Source of the DNA: Martinezella rhizogenes
GTDB taxonomy: Bacteria > Pseudomonadota > Alphaproteobacteria > Rhizobiales > Rhizobiaceae
NCBI RefSeq assembly: GCF_027460065.1
Contig: NZ_JAPYZZ010000002.1
Location: 186,001-250,000 of the forward strand
Direction: 5' to 3'
DNA: 64,000 nt
The position numbers and the translations under genes were made by a program. The stretch's first letter is position 1. The number at the start of each line of letters is the position of its first letter. Under the pieces are notes generated by a model that saw only the letters and a list, made by a program, of their open reading frames with translations, was not told the origin of the DNA and searched no databases. Positions 43,414-51,655 of the stretch are shown piece after piece.

Positions 43414-46050
43414 TCATGGCATCCTTGCTATGTCGAGCGGCAGAGTGAAAACGAATTTCGAGCCATGCGGTTCGTTCCTTTCCGCCCATAATTGCCCCTC
43501 ATGCGCCTCGATGATCGAGCGGCAGATTGCAAGGCCCATGCCCATCCCCTGATCCTTGGTGGTGAAAAAGGGCTCGAAAATCCTTTCGGGAAACTGGACA
43601 CCCCTCCCCCGGTCAGACACTTCTATTTGCACCATGTCACCCGCCCGGAAAGCACGGACCTGCAGAACACGTTCGTTCGAAACGGAAGCCATGGCATCCA
43701 TGCCGTTGCGCAGGAGATTGACCAATACCTGCTGGATCTGAACCCTGTCGAACGGCACGAGCGAGAGACCGCTTTCCCCTTCGACAATCATCCTGATGCG
43801 CCGCCGGCCCGCCTCCTCCGCGAGCAGGTCGCGGGCTTGCCGGACAACGGCGCCAAGCTCGGTACTGTCCCGCTTATCCGTCGATTGCCGAAAAAGGGCT
43901 CGAATACGGCTCACCACATCGGCCGCGGAGCTGGCGCTCTGGACAATGCGTTCCAGCGTTTTCTGCGCCCGTTCGATATTTGGCGGTTCGGCCGTGAGCC
44001 AGCGCTGGCAGGCGCTGGAATAATTCATCACCGCTGAAAGCGGCTGGTTCACCTCATGCGCGATGGAGGCCGACAATTCCGCAAGGCTGGCCGCCTGACT
44101 GGAACGCGCAAGGTTTTCCTTGGCCCGGCTCAGCTCCTCCTGCGCCTGCACCTGATCCTCGATATCGAGGCAGATGCCGTTCCACTGCGCAATCTCACCC
44201 TCGCCAGTGCGCATTGCCGAGGCGCGGGTCTCCACCCAGCGGTACACGCCATCGAAGCGCCGCAGCCGGTGTCGCAGCAGATAGGGTTCACCCGTCGCCA
44301 GCGAGTGGGCATAGCGCTCTTTCACCATCGCGAGATCATCGGGATGGATGACCGCCTCGAGCGTGCCATCCAGTCGGGATTTTCCGAAACCGTCAGTATC
44401 TTCAAGGTTGAAACCCAGATACTGGCGGAGACGCTGGCTACGATAGATCGGTTTCCCATCAGGCAGGGCACAATAGATCAGCGCGGGCAAGGTTTCGACG
44501 AGCTGCTGAAGGTGCTGTTCGCTTTCACGCAGCGCTTCCTGCGTCGTGATGAGGTCATGAATGTCGGAACTGACGCCATACCAGTGGATGATCGTGCCTG
44601 TCTCATCGCGCAATGGTTCCGCGCGGGTTTCCGTCCAGCGATAGTTGCCGCCCGCCCGCAGCTGGCGGTATCGCTGAAGATAGGGGATGCCGGCCTCCAC
44701 GGACAGCAGAAACGCCTCACGCGCCGCCGCCCGGTCCTCCGGATGAACGACGCCGAGCGATGGCGATCCATTTGGCGCCGTCATATCTTCGAGCGTGGCG
44801 CCGGTCACTTCCGTGAACTGCCTGTTGACATAGGCCGGCGCTCCATCCGCCATCGTGCTCCAGATCAGCGCCGGTACGGTGTCGATAAGCTGCTGCAGCT
44901 GCCGTTCGCGTTCGCGAAGGGCGGTTTCCGTTCTCTTGTAGACTTCGATATCCAACGCGGTTCCATACCAACCCGTGATGCGTCCCTGCTCGTCACGCGT
45001 CGGGCGCGCCGCAGCCCGGTGCCAGACGTAGCTGCCACCAGCGCGCAGAGCCCTGTATTCGCAGTTCCAGTGTTCCCCCGTCCTCAGGCAGCGGCGCAAT
45101 GTTTCCGCCGCCCTGTCGCTGTCGTCGGGGTGGATGCCGCGCTGCCAGCCCTGCCTGCCGCCATCGAGAAACGGCTTGTCGTCCAGCAGAGCGTTGAGGT
45201 CATCAAGCGCCCTCGTGACCGAATTCTGCGAAGCAGGCGTTGCATAGGTAAATTGCCCGATCGCATCGATCGCCCAGGCGTCGCCATAGAGTTTCTCGAT
45301 GGCAAGAGCGGCCTGGACCGCATTGCGCATCTCACCGAAAGAACTGGCCCTTATCCATGGATCGCCCTGCCGCATCATTGCCGGATCGACCTCGGCACTG
45401 ACGCCGTTTTCCGGCTCGAGCCGGAATTCGACCTGGCGGTAGCTGCCATCCGCCTGAAGCTGGCGGTAGCGGCTGATCTGCGGGATGCCGTGAAAGAAGG
45501 CCCGTGCCGCCGCCTGCTCGACAGCCGCCCGGTCATGCGGATGGATGGTGTCCATCGACTGGAGAATATCCTGCGGAGATCGACCAGCGGACGGATCGTC
45601 GCGATTGTCCTCCCGCGACGGCAGGACGATGTCGATCACCGTACCGTACCATCCCAGGATCGCGCCATTCCCGTCGCGTATCGGCTGACCGGTGCTTCGC
45701 GCCCAGCCATAGACACCCGTCGTGCGCAACATGCGGTGCTCGACATTGTAAGGCTCGCCCGTCCGCAGGGACCGGCGCCAGGCAGCGGCGGCCGACTCGT
45801 AATCTTCCGGGTGAATGACCCGCTTCCAGCCGAACGCGCTTTCGCCCGATTGTGAATTGAGACTTTCAAGGCTTATGCCGAAAAAGGCGAGCGCGGCCGG
45901 CGTCACATAGGTGAAATTGCCGTCGGTATCGGCCGCCCAGCCATTGCCGATAATGCGCTCGACGACCTTCGCTGCCTCAATGGCATCGATATCGGGTGGC
46001 CTTGCCGATCCCGCTCCATCCATCCCTGACTTTTCCGCGGACCTCGACAT
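43414..46050 (-). CDS. Histidine kinase with five PAS domains
   Basis: An 878-residue soluble protein with no membrane segment. Four full PAS/PAC repeats are visible at about residues 26-140, 260-370, 385-505 and 510-640, each with the DGxY/F-xW PAC signature; a second, degenerate one lies at about 150-215. The HisKA region SIAHEVNQPLSAVMNYSSACQ has the phospho-acceptor His665. The catalytic domain has NLLRNGMDAM (N box), DRGRGV and GMGMGLAICRSI. Its phosphate probably goes to the adjacent single-domain receiver. The input could be redox, oxygen or a small ligand; no heme-binding histidine pattern is obvious. Confidence 0.9.
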   Translation of the reverse strand: MSRSAEKSGMDGAGSARPPDIDAIEAAKVVERIIGNGWAADTDGNFTYVTPAALAFFGISLESLNSQSGESAFGWKRVIHPEDYESAAAAWRRSLRTGEPYNVEHRMLRTTGVYGWARSTGQPIRDGNGAILGWYGTVIDIVLPSREDNRDDPSAGRSPQDILQSMDTIHPHDRAAVEQAAARAFFHGIPQISRYRQLQADGSYRQVEFRLEPENGVSAEVDPAMMRQGDPWIRASSFGEMRNAVQAALAIEKLYGDAWAIDAIGQFTYATPASQNSVTRALDDLNALLDDKPFLDGGRQGWQRGIHPDDSDRAAETLRRCLRTGEHWNCEYRALRAGGSYVWHRAAARPTRDEQGRITGWYGTALDIEVYKRTETALRERERQLQQLIDTVPALIWSTMADGAPAYVNRQFTEVTGATLEDMTAPNGSPSLGVVHPEDRAAAREAFLLSVEAGIPYLQRYRQLRAGGNYRWTETRAEPLRDETGTIIHWYGVSSDIHDLITTQEALRESEQHLQQLVETLPALIYCALPDGKPIYRSQRLRQYLGFNLEDTDGFGKSRLDGTLEAVIHPDDLAMVKERYAHSLATGEPYLLRHRLRRFDGVYRWVETRASAMRTGEGEIAQWNGICLDIEDQVQAQEELSRAKENLARSSQAASLAELSASIAHEVNQPLSAVMNYSSACQRWLTAEPPNIERAQKTLERIVQSASSAADVVSRIRALFRQSTDKRDSTELGAVVRQARDLLAEEAGRRRIRMIVEGESGLSLVPFDRVQIQQVLVNLLRNGMDAMASVSNERVLQVRAFRAGDMVQIEVSDRGRGVQFPERIFEPFFTTKDQGMGMGLAICRSIIEAHEGQLWAERNEPHGSKFVFTLPLDIARMP

Positions 46051-46289
46051 GCCTCAACCCGATCCCATCATGTTTGAGATCGCCGTGATGCGCGTTGAAC
46101 CGGGACCGCAGCACAGCCATCTGGTGAGAACGGTATACCGGAGCTTGCGACAAGAACACCTGTTCCGAAGGATAGGGCAAGGATTTAGAGGGTAATCGTC
46201 AGCCCTGTGGGCCCATGGCCGGTATGGGCAGGACCACGCGCGCTGGCGTTCTTCGCCGGCACATTTCCCGGCAGCGATCATCCTGCTAT

Positions 46290-47780
46290 TCAGGTGCTGA
46301 AGATCGTCCGGATCGACTTCAGGATAGCGGAGGCATTGCGTTCGTGTTTAGCCGGCGAGAGCGGCAGCTGGCTGACGTCACCGGAACTTGCCGACAGCAT
46401 CGTCGCAACCTCCTCGGCGATCGCCGGGCGGTCGGCGATCAGCCGCGCGAAGCTTTTCTGGTCGATTTCGTAAGCGGTCACCCGCGTCAGTGCCTGCAGC
46501 GTATAGGCTTCGCCCATTCCCGCAAGGAGCCCGGTTTCGCCAAAGAAATCCCCCGGCGAGAGGCGTCTTTTTTCCTGTTCGCCGTGTTGCATCGAGACGA
46601 CACCGGTGCGGATGATCATCATCGAGGGCAAAGCCTCTCCGTGGGCGACGATGACTTCACCTTGGCGATACTCACGTTCGCTGCCCGACTGCGCCAGCTT
46701 TTCTCTTTCAGCCCTGGTCAGTCTGGAGAGGATCGGATTTTCGTCTATGACCTCCTGCAAGGTGGCTTCAGCCCGCCGGGAAATCTCGGCAGACGCAACA
46801 CCGTTCATGACGGCTGTTGCCGAAGGCGGCATCGCGAGCTGCAACCCGATCGATCGGCAATGGCGATAGAACCGGTCGATCACCTCGTTCTGTGCCTTTA
46901 TCCGCAGCATCGGATTGCTCACCCGGAAAAACAGATGGATTTCCAGGGCGGTGGCGTCCAGACCGCTCATCGAAACCAGTGGCGGCGGTTCCCTCAGGAT
47001 TGAATTGCAACCGGCCAGAACCGTGGTCATGGCCTCCTCGATCATGGATGGAGCATGTGTCGGTACCAGCCGCACCGTCATCTTGAGAAGATGCGTTTCA
47101 TCGGGCCGGCTGACATTGGTCAGCTTCAGCTTGGCAAGAACACTGTTGGGCAGAACAACGATATTGTTCGCACCCGTCAGGATCTGCGTGGAACGCCATG
47201 TGCTCGCAATGACCCGGCCTTCCGTACCATCTTCAAGAAGAATCCAGTCACCCAGCGCATAGGTGTGGCCAAGGTTGAGAGCAACGCCGGAAAAGACATC
47301 GCCCAGCGTGTTCTGCAGGGCAAGGCCGAGGGCAATGGCGATGACGCCTGATGTTGCGACCAGCGTCCCAACCGGAACACCGAACACGAAAGCAAGGGCC
47401 GACAGCGCGACGCACACATAAACGACGCCAACGACGATATCCTGCAACAGACGCGCCTCGCGCGGCCTGCCCTCCAGTACCAGATAGATCCGCACGAAGC
47501 CGATAACCGCCCAGGAGAGATGAAGCCACCACAACAATTGGGCAAAGACAATAAAAACGGCATGCTCATCGCCGGTCCACAGGTCTTTCGGTGGACCAAG
47601 CGGAATTTTTCCAAGAACGAGAACGAAGGTCATCGCCCCGAAAAAGGCGATCTGCACCACGAGCCGGAGATTGGAACGCCGCGGACCGATGCGCTTCCAC
47701 ACCGCCATTCCGGCAAGACCGAGAATGATCAGCCATGCCAGTGACGAAGCGGCAATTTCACCCATATATGCCTGCAGCAT
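46290..47780 (-). CDS. MscS-family channel with C-terminal cyclic-nucleotide-binding domain
   Basis: A 496-residue membrane protein with four or five N-terminal helices. The pore helix region VATSGVIAIALGLALQNTLGDVFSGVALNL is typical MscS. A beta domain follows (DWILLEDGTEGRVIASTWRSTQI). Residues about 350-460 are a CRP/cNMP-like domain (EREYRQGEVIVAHGEALPSMMIIRTGVV, SPGDFFGETGLLAGMGEAYT). The phosphate-binding cassette motif FFGETGLL is complete with an arginine-poor variant. Such MscS proteins may be gated or tuned by cAMP or cGMP. It follows the CBS gene by 24 bases. Confidence 0.9.
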   Translation of the reverse strand: MLQAYMGEIAASSLAWLIILGLAGMAVWKRIGPRRSNLRLVVQIAFFGAMTFVLVLGKIPLGPPKDLWTGDEHAVFIVFAQLLWWLHLSWAVIGFVRIYLVLEGRPREARLLQDIVVGVVYVCVALSALAFVFGVPVGTLVATSGVIAIALGLALQNTLGDVFSGVALNLGHTYALGDWILLEDGTEGRVIASTWRSTQILTGANNIVVLPNSVLAKLKLTNVSRPDETHLLKMTVRLVPTHAPSMIEEAMTTVLAGCNSILREPPPLVSMSGLDATALEIHLFFRVSNPMLRIKAQNEVIDRFYRHCRSIGLQLAMPPSATAVMNGVASAEISRRAEATLQEVIDENPILSRLTRAEREKLAQSGSEREYRQGEVIVAHGEALPSMMIIRTGVVSMQHGEQEKRRLSPGDFFGETGLLAGMGEAYTLQALTRVTAYEIDQKSFARLIADRPAIAEEVATMLSASSGDVSQLPLSPAKHERNASAILKSIRTIFST

Positions 47781-47804
47781 CGTGATCCTCCCGATCTCCG
47801 GTGG

Positions 47805-48236
47805 TCAATAACCGATGCCGGCGATATAATTCGCCAGCATGTGCTCCTGCAGTTGCTCCTGTTCGAAGAGCACTTTCAGGGCATCGCGCATATCGAGGAC
47901 GCCGAGAGGCCTTGCATCCGCATCGAGCACCGGCATGTTCTGGACACGATTGTCCACCATCACCTGCCATGCCGTCTGCAATTCGTCTGCCGGGCTGCAG
48001 GAAACAATGTTTCGGCTCATCAGAGATTCAACGCTCGCCTCCTGCTCTCCATCCGTCAGATGCCGGATGAGATCGGACTTGCTGAGCACACCCGCAGCCT
48101 TGCCGCCTTGTCCGCGAACGACGGCAAGCCCGATCCCCGGGTTGGAAAGCGTCAGGGCCGCTACCTGCAACGTGGCGGCGACATCGATCACCATCAGGCG
48201 CGCCGACGTCATGGGATAGAGTTTTTCGATGCGCAT
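47805..48236 (-). CDS. CBS-domain pair protein
   Basis: A 143-residue protein containing two CBS domains: LSNPGIGLAVVRGQGGKAAGVLSKSDLIRHL and VESLMSRNIVSCSPADELQTAWQVMVDNRVQNMPVLDADARPLGVLDMRDALK. CBS pairs bind adenine nucleotides and usually regulate a partner. The ribosome site AGGAGG precedes the ATG. Immediately downstream is the cNMP-linked MscS channel, so it could supply nucleotide sensing to that channel or act independently. Confidence 0.85.
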   Translation of the reverse strand: MRIEKLYPMTSARLMVIDVAATLQVAALTLSNPGIGLAVVRGQGGKAAGVLSKSDLIRHLTDGEQEASVESLMSRNIVSCSPADELQTAWQVMVDNRVQNMPVLDADARPLGVLDMRDALKVLFEQEQLQEHMLANYIAGIGY

Positions 48237-48298
48237 GAATTCCTCCTGACGGCGCGCACTGGCGCAGCCTGGACCATCAATTTGACTGTGACAGGAAC

Positions 48299-48327
48299 GG
48301 GGTGGCGCCGCTTACCGGCGCCACCCC
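48299..48327 (-). terminator. Hairpin between the cupin gene and the CBS gene
   Basis: A perfect 12-bp stem (48299-48310 with 48316-48327) and a five-base loop, 41 bases past the cupin stop. No clear U-run follows. Confidence 0.6.
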
Positions 48328-48368
48328 ACCGTGAAAGTGCGGCGAGGATCGCACTCTTCGCAGTCAGC

Positions 48369-48782
48369 TTATTTTTCGTAGACCGTCAGATTGGTTTCGT
48401 TGGTATCGACCACGAACACGGCGAGCAGGCGCGCGCGCTCCGTCTTGCTTGCATTTTCGCTGACGGCATGATGATCGCCCGGATACTCGGAAAAATTCTC
48501 GCCGGCGTGATAGACGGTCACCGGCCCATTATTGACCTGGCTGGTGATCGCACCCTCAAGAACAGTCGCGTAGATGAATGCGGAATTGGGATGTGTATGG
48601 GCCGGCGACGTACCACCCGGGGCGTATTCGACGAGCACGCCCTTTAAGCTTTTGCCCGGCACATTCGGCAGCGGCTGGTCGTAAACCACCTTTACGTTTT
48701 CACCGCTATTGGTGTCATGCGCCGTGGCCGCAGCCACGGAGGCAAGGACGAGCGCCGTTGCGCAGAGAAGTGTTCTGATCAT
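48369..48782 (-). CDS. Small secreted cupin-domain protein
   Basis: A 137-residue protein with a signal peptide (MIRTLLCATALVLASVAAATA). The cupin metal motif is in SPAHTHPNSAFIY, then a later EGAIT and ENFSEYPGDHHAVSENAS segment. Relatives are often periplasmic, with unknown substrates. The ribosome site AGGAG precedes the ATG. It lies 77 bases downstream of the NmrA-like gene on the same strand, so the two may be cotranscribed. Confidence 0.8.
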   Translation of the reverse strand: MIRTLLCATALVLASVAAATAHDTNSGENVKVVYDQPLPNVPGKSLKGVLVEYAPGGTSPAHTHPNSAFIYATVLEGAITSQVNNGPVTVYHAGENFSEYPGDHHAVSENASKTERARLLAVFVVDTNETNLTVYEK

Positions 48783-48859
48783 TTTTCAACTCCTGGAAAT
48801 GGAGGCCCGCGGTCCCGAAAGACCGGCGAAGCCGAAAGGGTTTTGTCAGCGCAAACCGC

Positions 48860-49618
48860 TTATTTTTTCTGGGCGGCGGAGAGCGCCAGCCAGTCTTCGA
48901 AGCGGATAGCTCCGAGGCGGGCGCCGTCATCCGGAACCAGTGTCCGGTCGTCAATGGAAACCTCGAAATAACGGGCACGCGGGTCGGCGACGATGCTGCG
49001 CGGATCGCTGGTGGCCTTGAGATAACGCGCGATGAACTCGTTCATCGGCGCACGCTCCGGGCCGGCGATCTCGATCACACCGTTCACCGGCGCGGCGAGA
49101 GCGGCATCAGCCATGGCATCAGCGACATTGTCTGCCGCGATCGGCTGGAATGCACCGGTCGGCACGCGAACCGTCGTACCTTCAGTTGCGGATTGGGCGA
49201 TGGCGCCGACGAACTCGAAGAACTGGGTTGCATGCACGATCGTGTATGGAACGCCCGACTTGCGGATATGTTCTTCCTGGAGCAGCTTGGCGCGAAAATA
49301 TCCCATCTCCTGCATGCGGTCGGTGCCGACGACCGACAGAGCGACGTGGTGACGAACACCCGCGGTCTTTTCTGCCGCAAAAAGATTGCGACCGGCCGCT
49401 TCAAAGAAATCCATGGCGGCCTTTTCTTCGAAGGACGGCGAGTTCGCCAGATCGATCACAACCTCCGCACCCGCCAATGCGCCGGCAAGGCCTTCTCCCG
49501 TCACGGTATTCACACCCGAATTCGGAGAAGCGGCAAGCACCTCATGTCCCTTCTTGCGAAGCCGTTCGACGGTCTTCGAACCGATGAGGCCGGTCCCTCC
49601 GATAACAACGATTTTCAT
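48860..49618 (-). CDS. NmrA/SDR-like NAD(P)-binding protein
   Basis: The 252-residue reading starts at the ATG at 49618, which has CAGGAGA six bases upstream; a TTG six bases earlier is rejected. The dinucleotide motif VVIGGTGLIGSKTVERL and RKKGHEVLAASP are typical of the NAD(P)H-binding (NmrA-like, atypical SDR) family. There is no canonical YxxxK. Middle region DLANSPSFEEKAAMDF. Such proteins can be NADPH-binding redox sensors or reductases. Confidence 0.8.
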   Translation of the reverse strand: MKIVVIGGTGLIGSKTVERLRKKGHEVLAASPNSGVNTVTGEGLAGALAGAEVVIDLANSPSFEEKAAMDFFEAAGRNLFAAEKTAGVRHHVALSVVGTDRMQEMGYFRAKLLQEEHIRKSGVPYTIVHATQFFEFVGAIAQSATEGTTVRVPTGAFQPIAADNVADAMADAALAAPVNGVIEIAGPERAPMNEFIARYLKATSDPRSIVADPRARYFEVSIDDRTLVPDDGARLGAIRFEDWLALSAAQKK

Positions 49619-49917
49619 GTTCAATCTCCTGGTTTCAAGTTTGATTTGAATTTCCGGAACTGCTGCCGGCGTGCCTTTGCCGAGGCCGCTTCCTTGATGA
49701 GCGAAGCTTTTTCCTTCGGGGACAATGCGTCACGGCGGGCCGTTCGCCTATCGAACGGAGGCATCGACCATCTAGTCCCAGAGTACAGGTAGGATAGATC
49801 GGGTGATTAGATGCCCCGACCGACCCCAATGCGACGGCTGCCCGCGACGAGAGGCGGCCTCACGTCTTGTCGAGGGTCAGGGCATAGCGACTGGGAATAA
49901 GGTGGCGGTGTTCAGGC

Positions 49918-50568
49918 TCAGGCTTGCGGCTTTTCACGCAGGCTGGAGGGCAGTGAATCCCAGGCGCGGATCAACTCGCCGACGGACGTGGTCCGCATCT
50001 TGCGCATCACATTGCTGCGGTGGAGCTTCACCGTAATCTCACTTATTCCGAGTTCGAAAGCGATCTGCTTGTTGAGGCGGCCGCGCACCACTTCGCCAAG
50101 GACCTGGCGTTCACGGGGTGTGAGGGTATCAAACCGGGTAACATGCTGATGGATATTTTCCGCTTGCGCCCGCTGTTCCACGTCTCGCTGGATCCCGGCA
50201 ATCACGGCATCCAGCAACGTCTGGTCCCGCACCGGTTTTGTCAGGAAGTCGACGGCGCCAGCCTTCATGGCCTGCACGGTCATCGGAATATCACCATATC
50301 CCGTCAGAAAGACGATGGGTTTGGTGACGCCACGCGTCGAAAGCTGCTGTTGCAGGTCAAGGCCACTCGCGCCCGGCATACGCACATCCAGCACCAGACA
50401 ACCAGGCCGGTCGGGAAGGCCGACATTCAACAGTTCCCGGGACGAGGCAAAACAGGCGACGGCGAGGCCAACCGATTCCATCAGCTCCTGAAGGGAGTGG
50501 CGAACGTCTTCGTCATCATCGACGACGAGAACCAGCGGTTCATCCGCAGCGACAGTGGTGGTGGCCAT
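49918..50568 (-). CDS. FixJ/NarL-family response regulator
   Basis: A 216-residue protein. The receiver has DDDEDVR and phospho-acceptor Asp61 in VLDVRMPG, with FLTKPV later. The C-terminal LuxR-type helix-turn-helix is LTPRERQVLGEVVRGRLNKQIAFELGISEITVKLHRSNVMRKM. It is of the FixJ type that pairs with PAS kinases. No kinase is adjacent, so the five-PAS kinase 4 kb away is one candidate. The next gene on the same strand upstream is an Rrf2 regulator, 209 bases away. Confidence 0.88.
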   Translation of the reverse strand: MATTTVAADEPLVLVVDDDEDVRHSLQELMESVGLAVACFASSRELLNVGLPDRPGCLVLDVRMPGASGLDLQQQLSTRGVTKPIVFLTGYGDIPMTVQAMKAGAVDFLTKPVRDQTLLDAVIAGIQRDVEQRAQAENIHQHVTRFDTLTPRERQVLGEVVRGRLNKQIAFELGISEITVKLHRSNVMRKMRTTSVGELIRAWDSLPSSLREKPQA

Positions 50569-50777
50569 TCATCATCTCCCGAAACGGCGGGTTGCGGACG
50601 TGAGGATGCACGGCTCACCAGCCTCATCGCGCCATGGTCGAATGTGCATCGACGGGTGAAAAGCTTCGTTATCGGCCAAAATGACTGTATCCTTCATCGC
50701 TCCACCACCTACTCATCTGCCTCAGCGACCGCGTCCCGGTGCCGACCCGCAATCCGGTCTCCTGCTCCAGTTTCAGG

Positions 50778-51317
50778 TCAGGGCAACGACCCATCTTCCG
50801 TGACTGTCCGGCGGGTTCGCCCCTTCACCTTGAGATCAAGCCATTGGCGGACATCCTCGGAGAATTCCGGCGGGGCCTTGCGACCGAAATCGCCGGCTAT
50901 ATCGGCCAGAGTCTGGCTCGCAAGCGAATCCCGCATCGCCTTTTCCGCGCGCAACATCACCGCGTGCACCGCGCACACACCTTTGGTCGCCCATGATGGC
51001 GGACGCTGCCGAAAAACGGCACAACGACCGCGAATTTCCTGACAGTCAAACAGGGGCTTCCTGCCTTCGATGGCGTCGACGACTTCGAGGACGGTGATAT
51101 CTCCGGGCGACCTTGCCAGCAGATATCCGCCTTTGATCCCCTCGGATGCGGACACGATCCCCGCCTTCTCCAGCTTCGGAAATATCTTCGCCAGAAAGCT
51201 CGGAGAAATTCCCTGCAGTTCAGCCAGATCGCGGCTGCTGAGCGGCGCGCCAGGCGAACTCGCCAACCACAGGAGACAATGCAACCCGTATTCCACACCT
51301 GCCGTCATCTGAGCCAT
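50778..51317 (-). CDS. Rrf2-family transcriptional regulator
   Basis: The 179-residue reading starts at MAQMTAGVEYGLHCL, the usual Rrf2 start; a longer open frame adds residues before it. The winged helix is SSRDLAELQGISPSFLAKIFPKLEKAGIVSASEGIKGGYLLAR. Three cysteines, Cys92, Cys99 and Cys115, lie in the region that ligates iron-sulfur clusters in IscR, RirA and NsrR, but the spacing (6 and 15 residues) is unusual. It could sense redox, nitric oxide or iron-sulfur status. It is divergent from the large MscS channel gene. Confidence 0.86.
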   Translation of the reverse strand: MAQMTAGVEYGLHCLLWLASSPGAPLSSRDLAELQGISPSFLAKIFPKLEKAGIVSASEGIKGGYLLARSPGDITVLEVVDAIEGRKPLFDCQEIRGRCAVFRQRPPSWATKGVCAVHAVMLRAEKAMRDSLASQTLADIAGDFGRKAPPEFSEDVRQWLDLKVKGRTRRTVTEDGSLP

Positions 51318-51655
51318 AACGCGGACTATAGTTGTCCGAGTTAAAGCTGGCAAGCATCAATTTAAACCGCCTGCTGGAGTGCTGCAGTTATCGCATGCAA
51401 ACAGCGCCACCACGCAAGGCCATCGGCCTAACCCGATCACTTATACGACCAAGCCGAAAGGTTAGCTGGATGTGCCGAGTTGCCAGCAGAAGCGACCCCT
51501 TCGTATGACTGGGCGGAGACGCTGCCCGTGTGACATCGTGTTCATCCATCAAGGACCGGCGCCTGCATGGATTGTGAGAACGGAAGCCCTCGGTGCGAGG
51601 AGAGAAAACCTCATGGACCGCAAGGCATGTTATAGCGAAGATAACGGAAGCACTC
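51318..51655. other. 338-base divergent promoter region of Rrf2 and MscS genes
   Basis: No coding signal is evident. Possible Rrf2 binding sequences may lie near 51318-51360 (ACTATAGTTGTCCGAG), a guess. A weak inverted repeat CTAACC (51428-51433)/GGTTAG (51460-51465) is also present. No GGAAC-type promoter was seen. Confidence 0.4.

Noticed and set aside
44056-45855. 599-codon plus-strand frame opposite the five-PAS kinase
   Set aside because: Arises from high GC in the PAS repeats of the true gene; composition is not protein-like.
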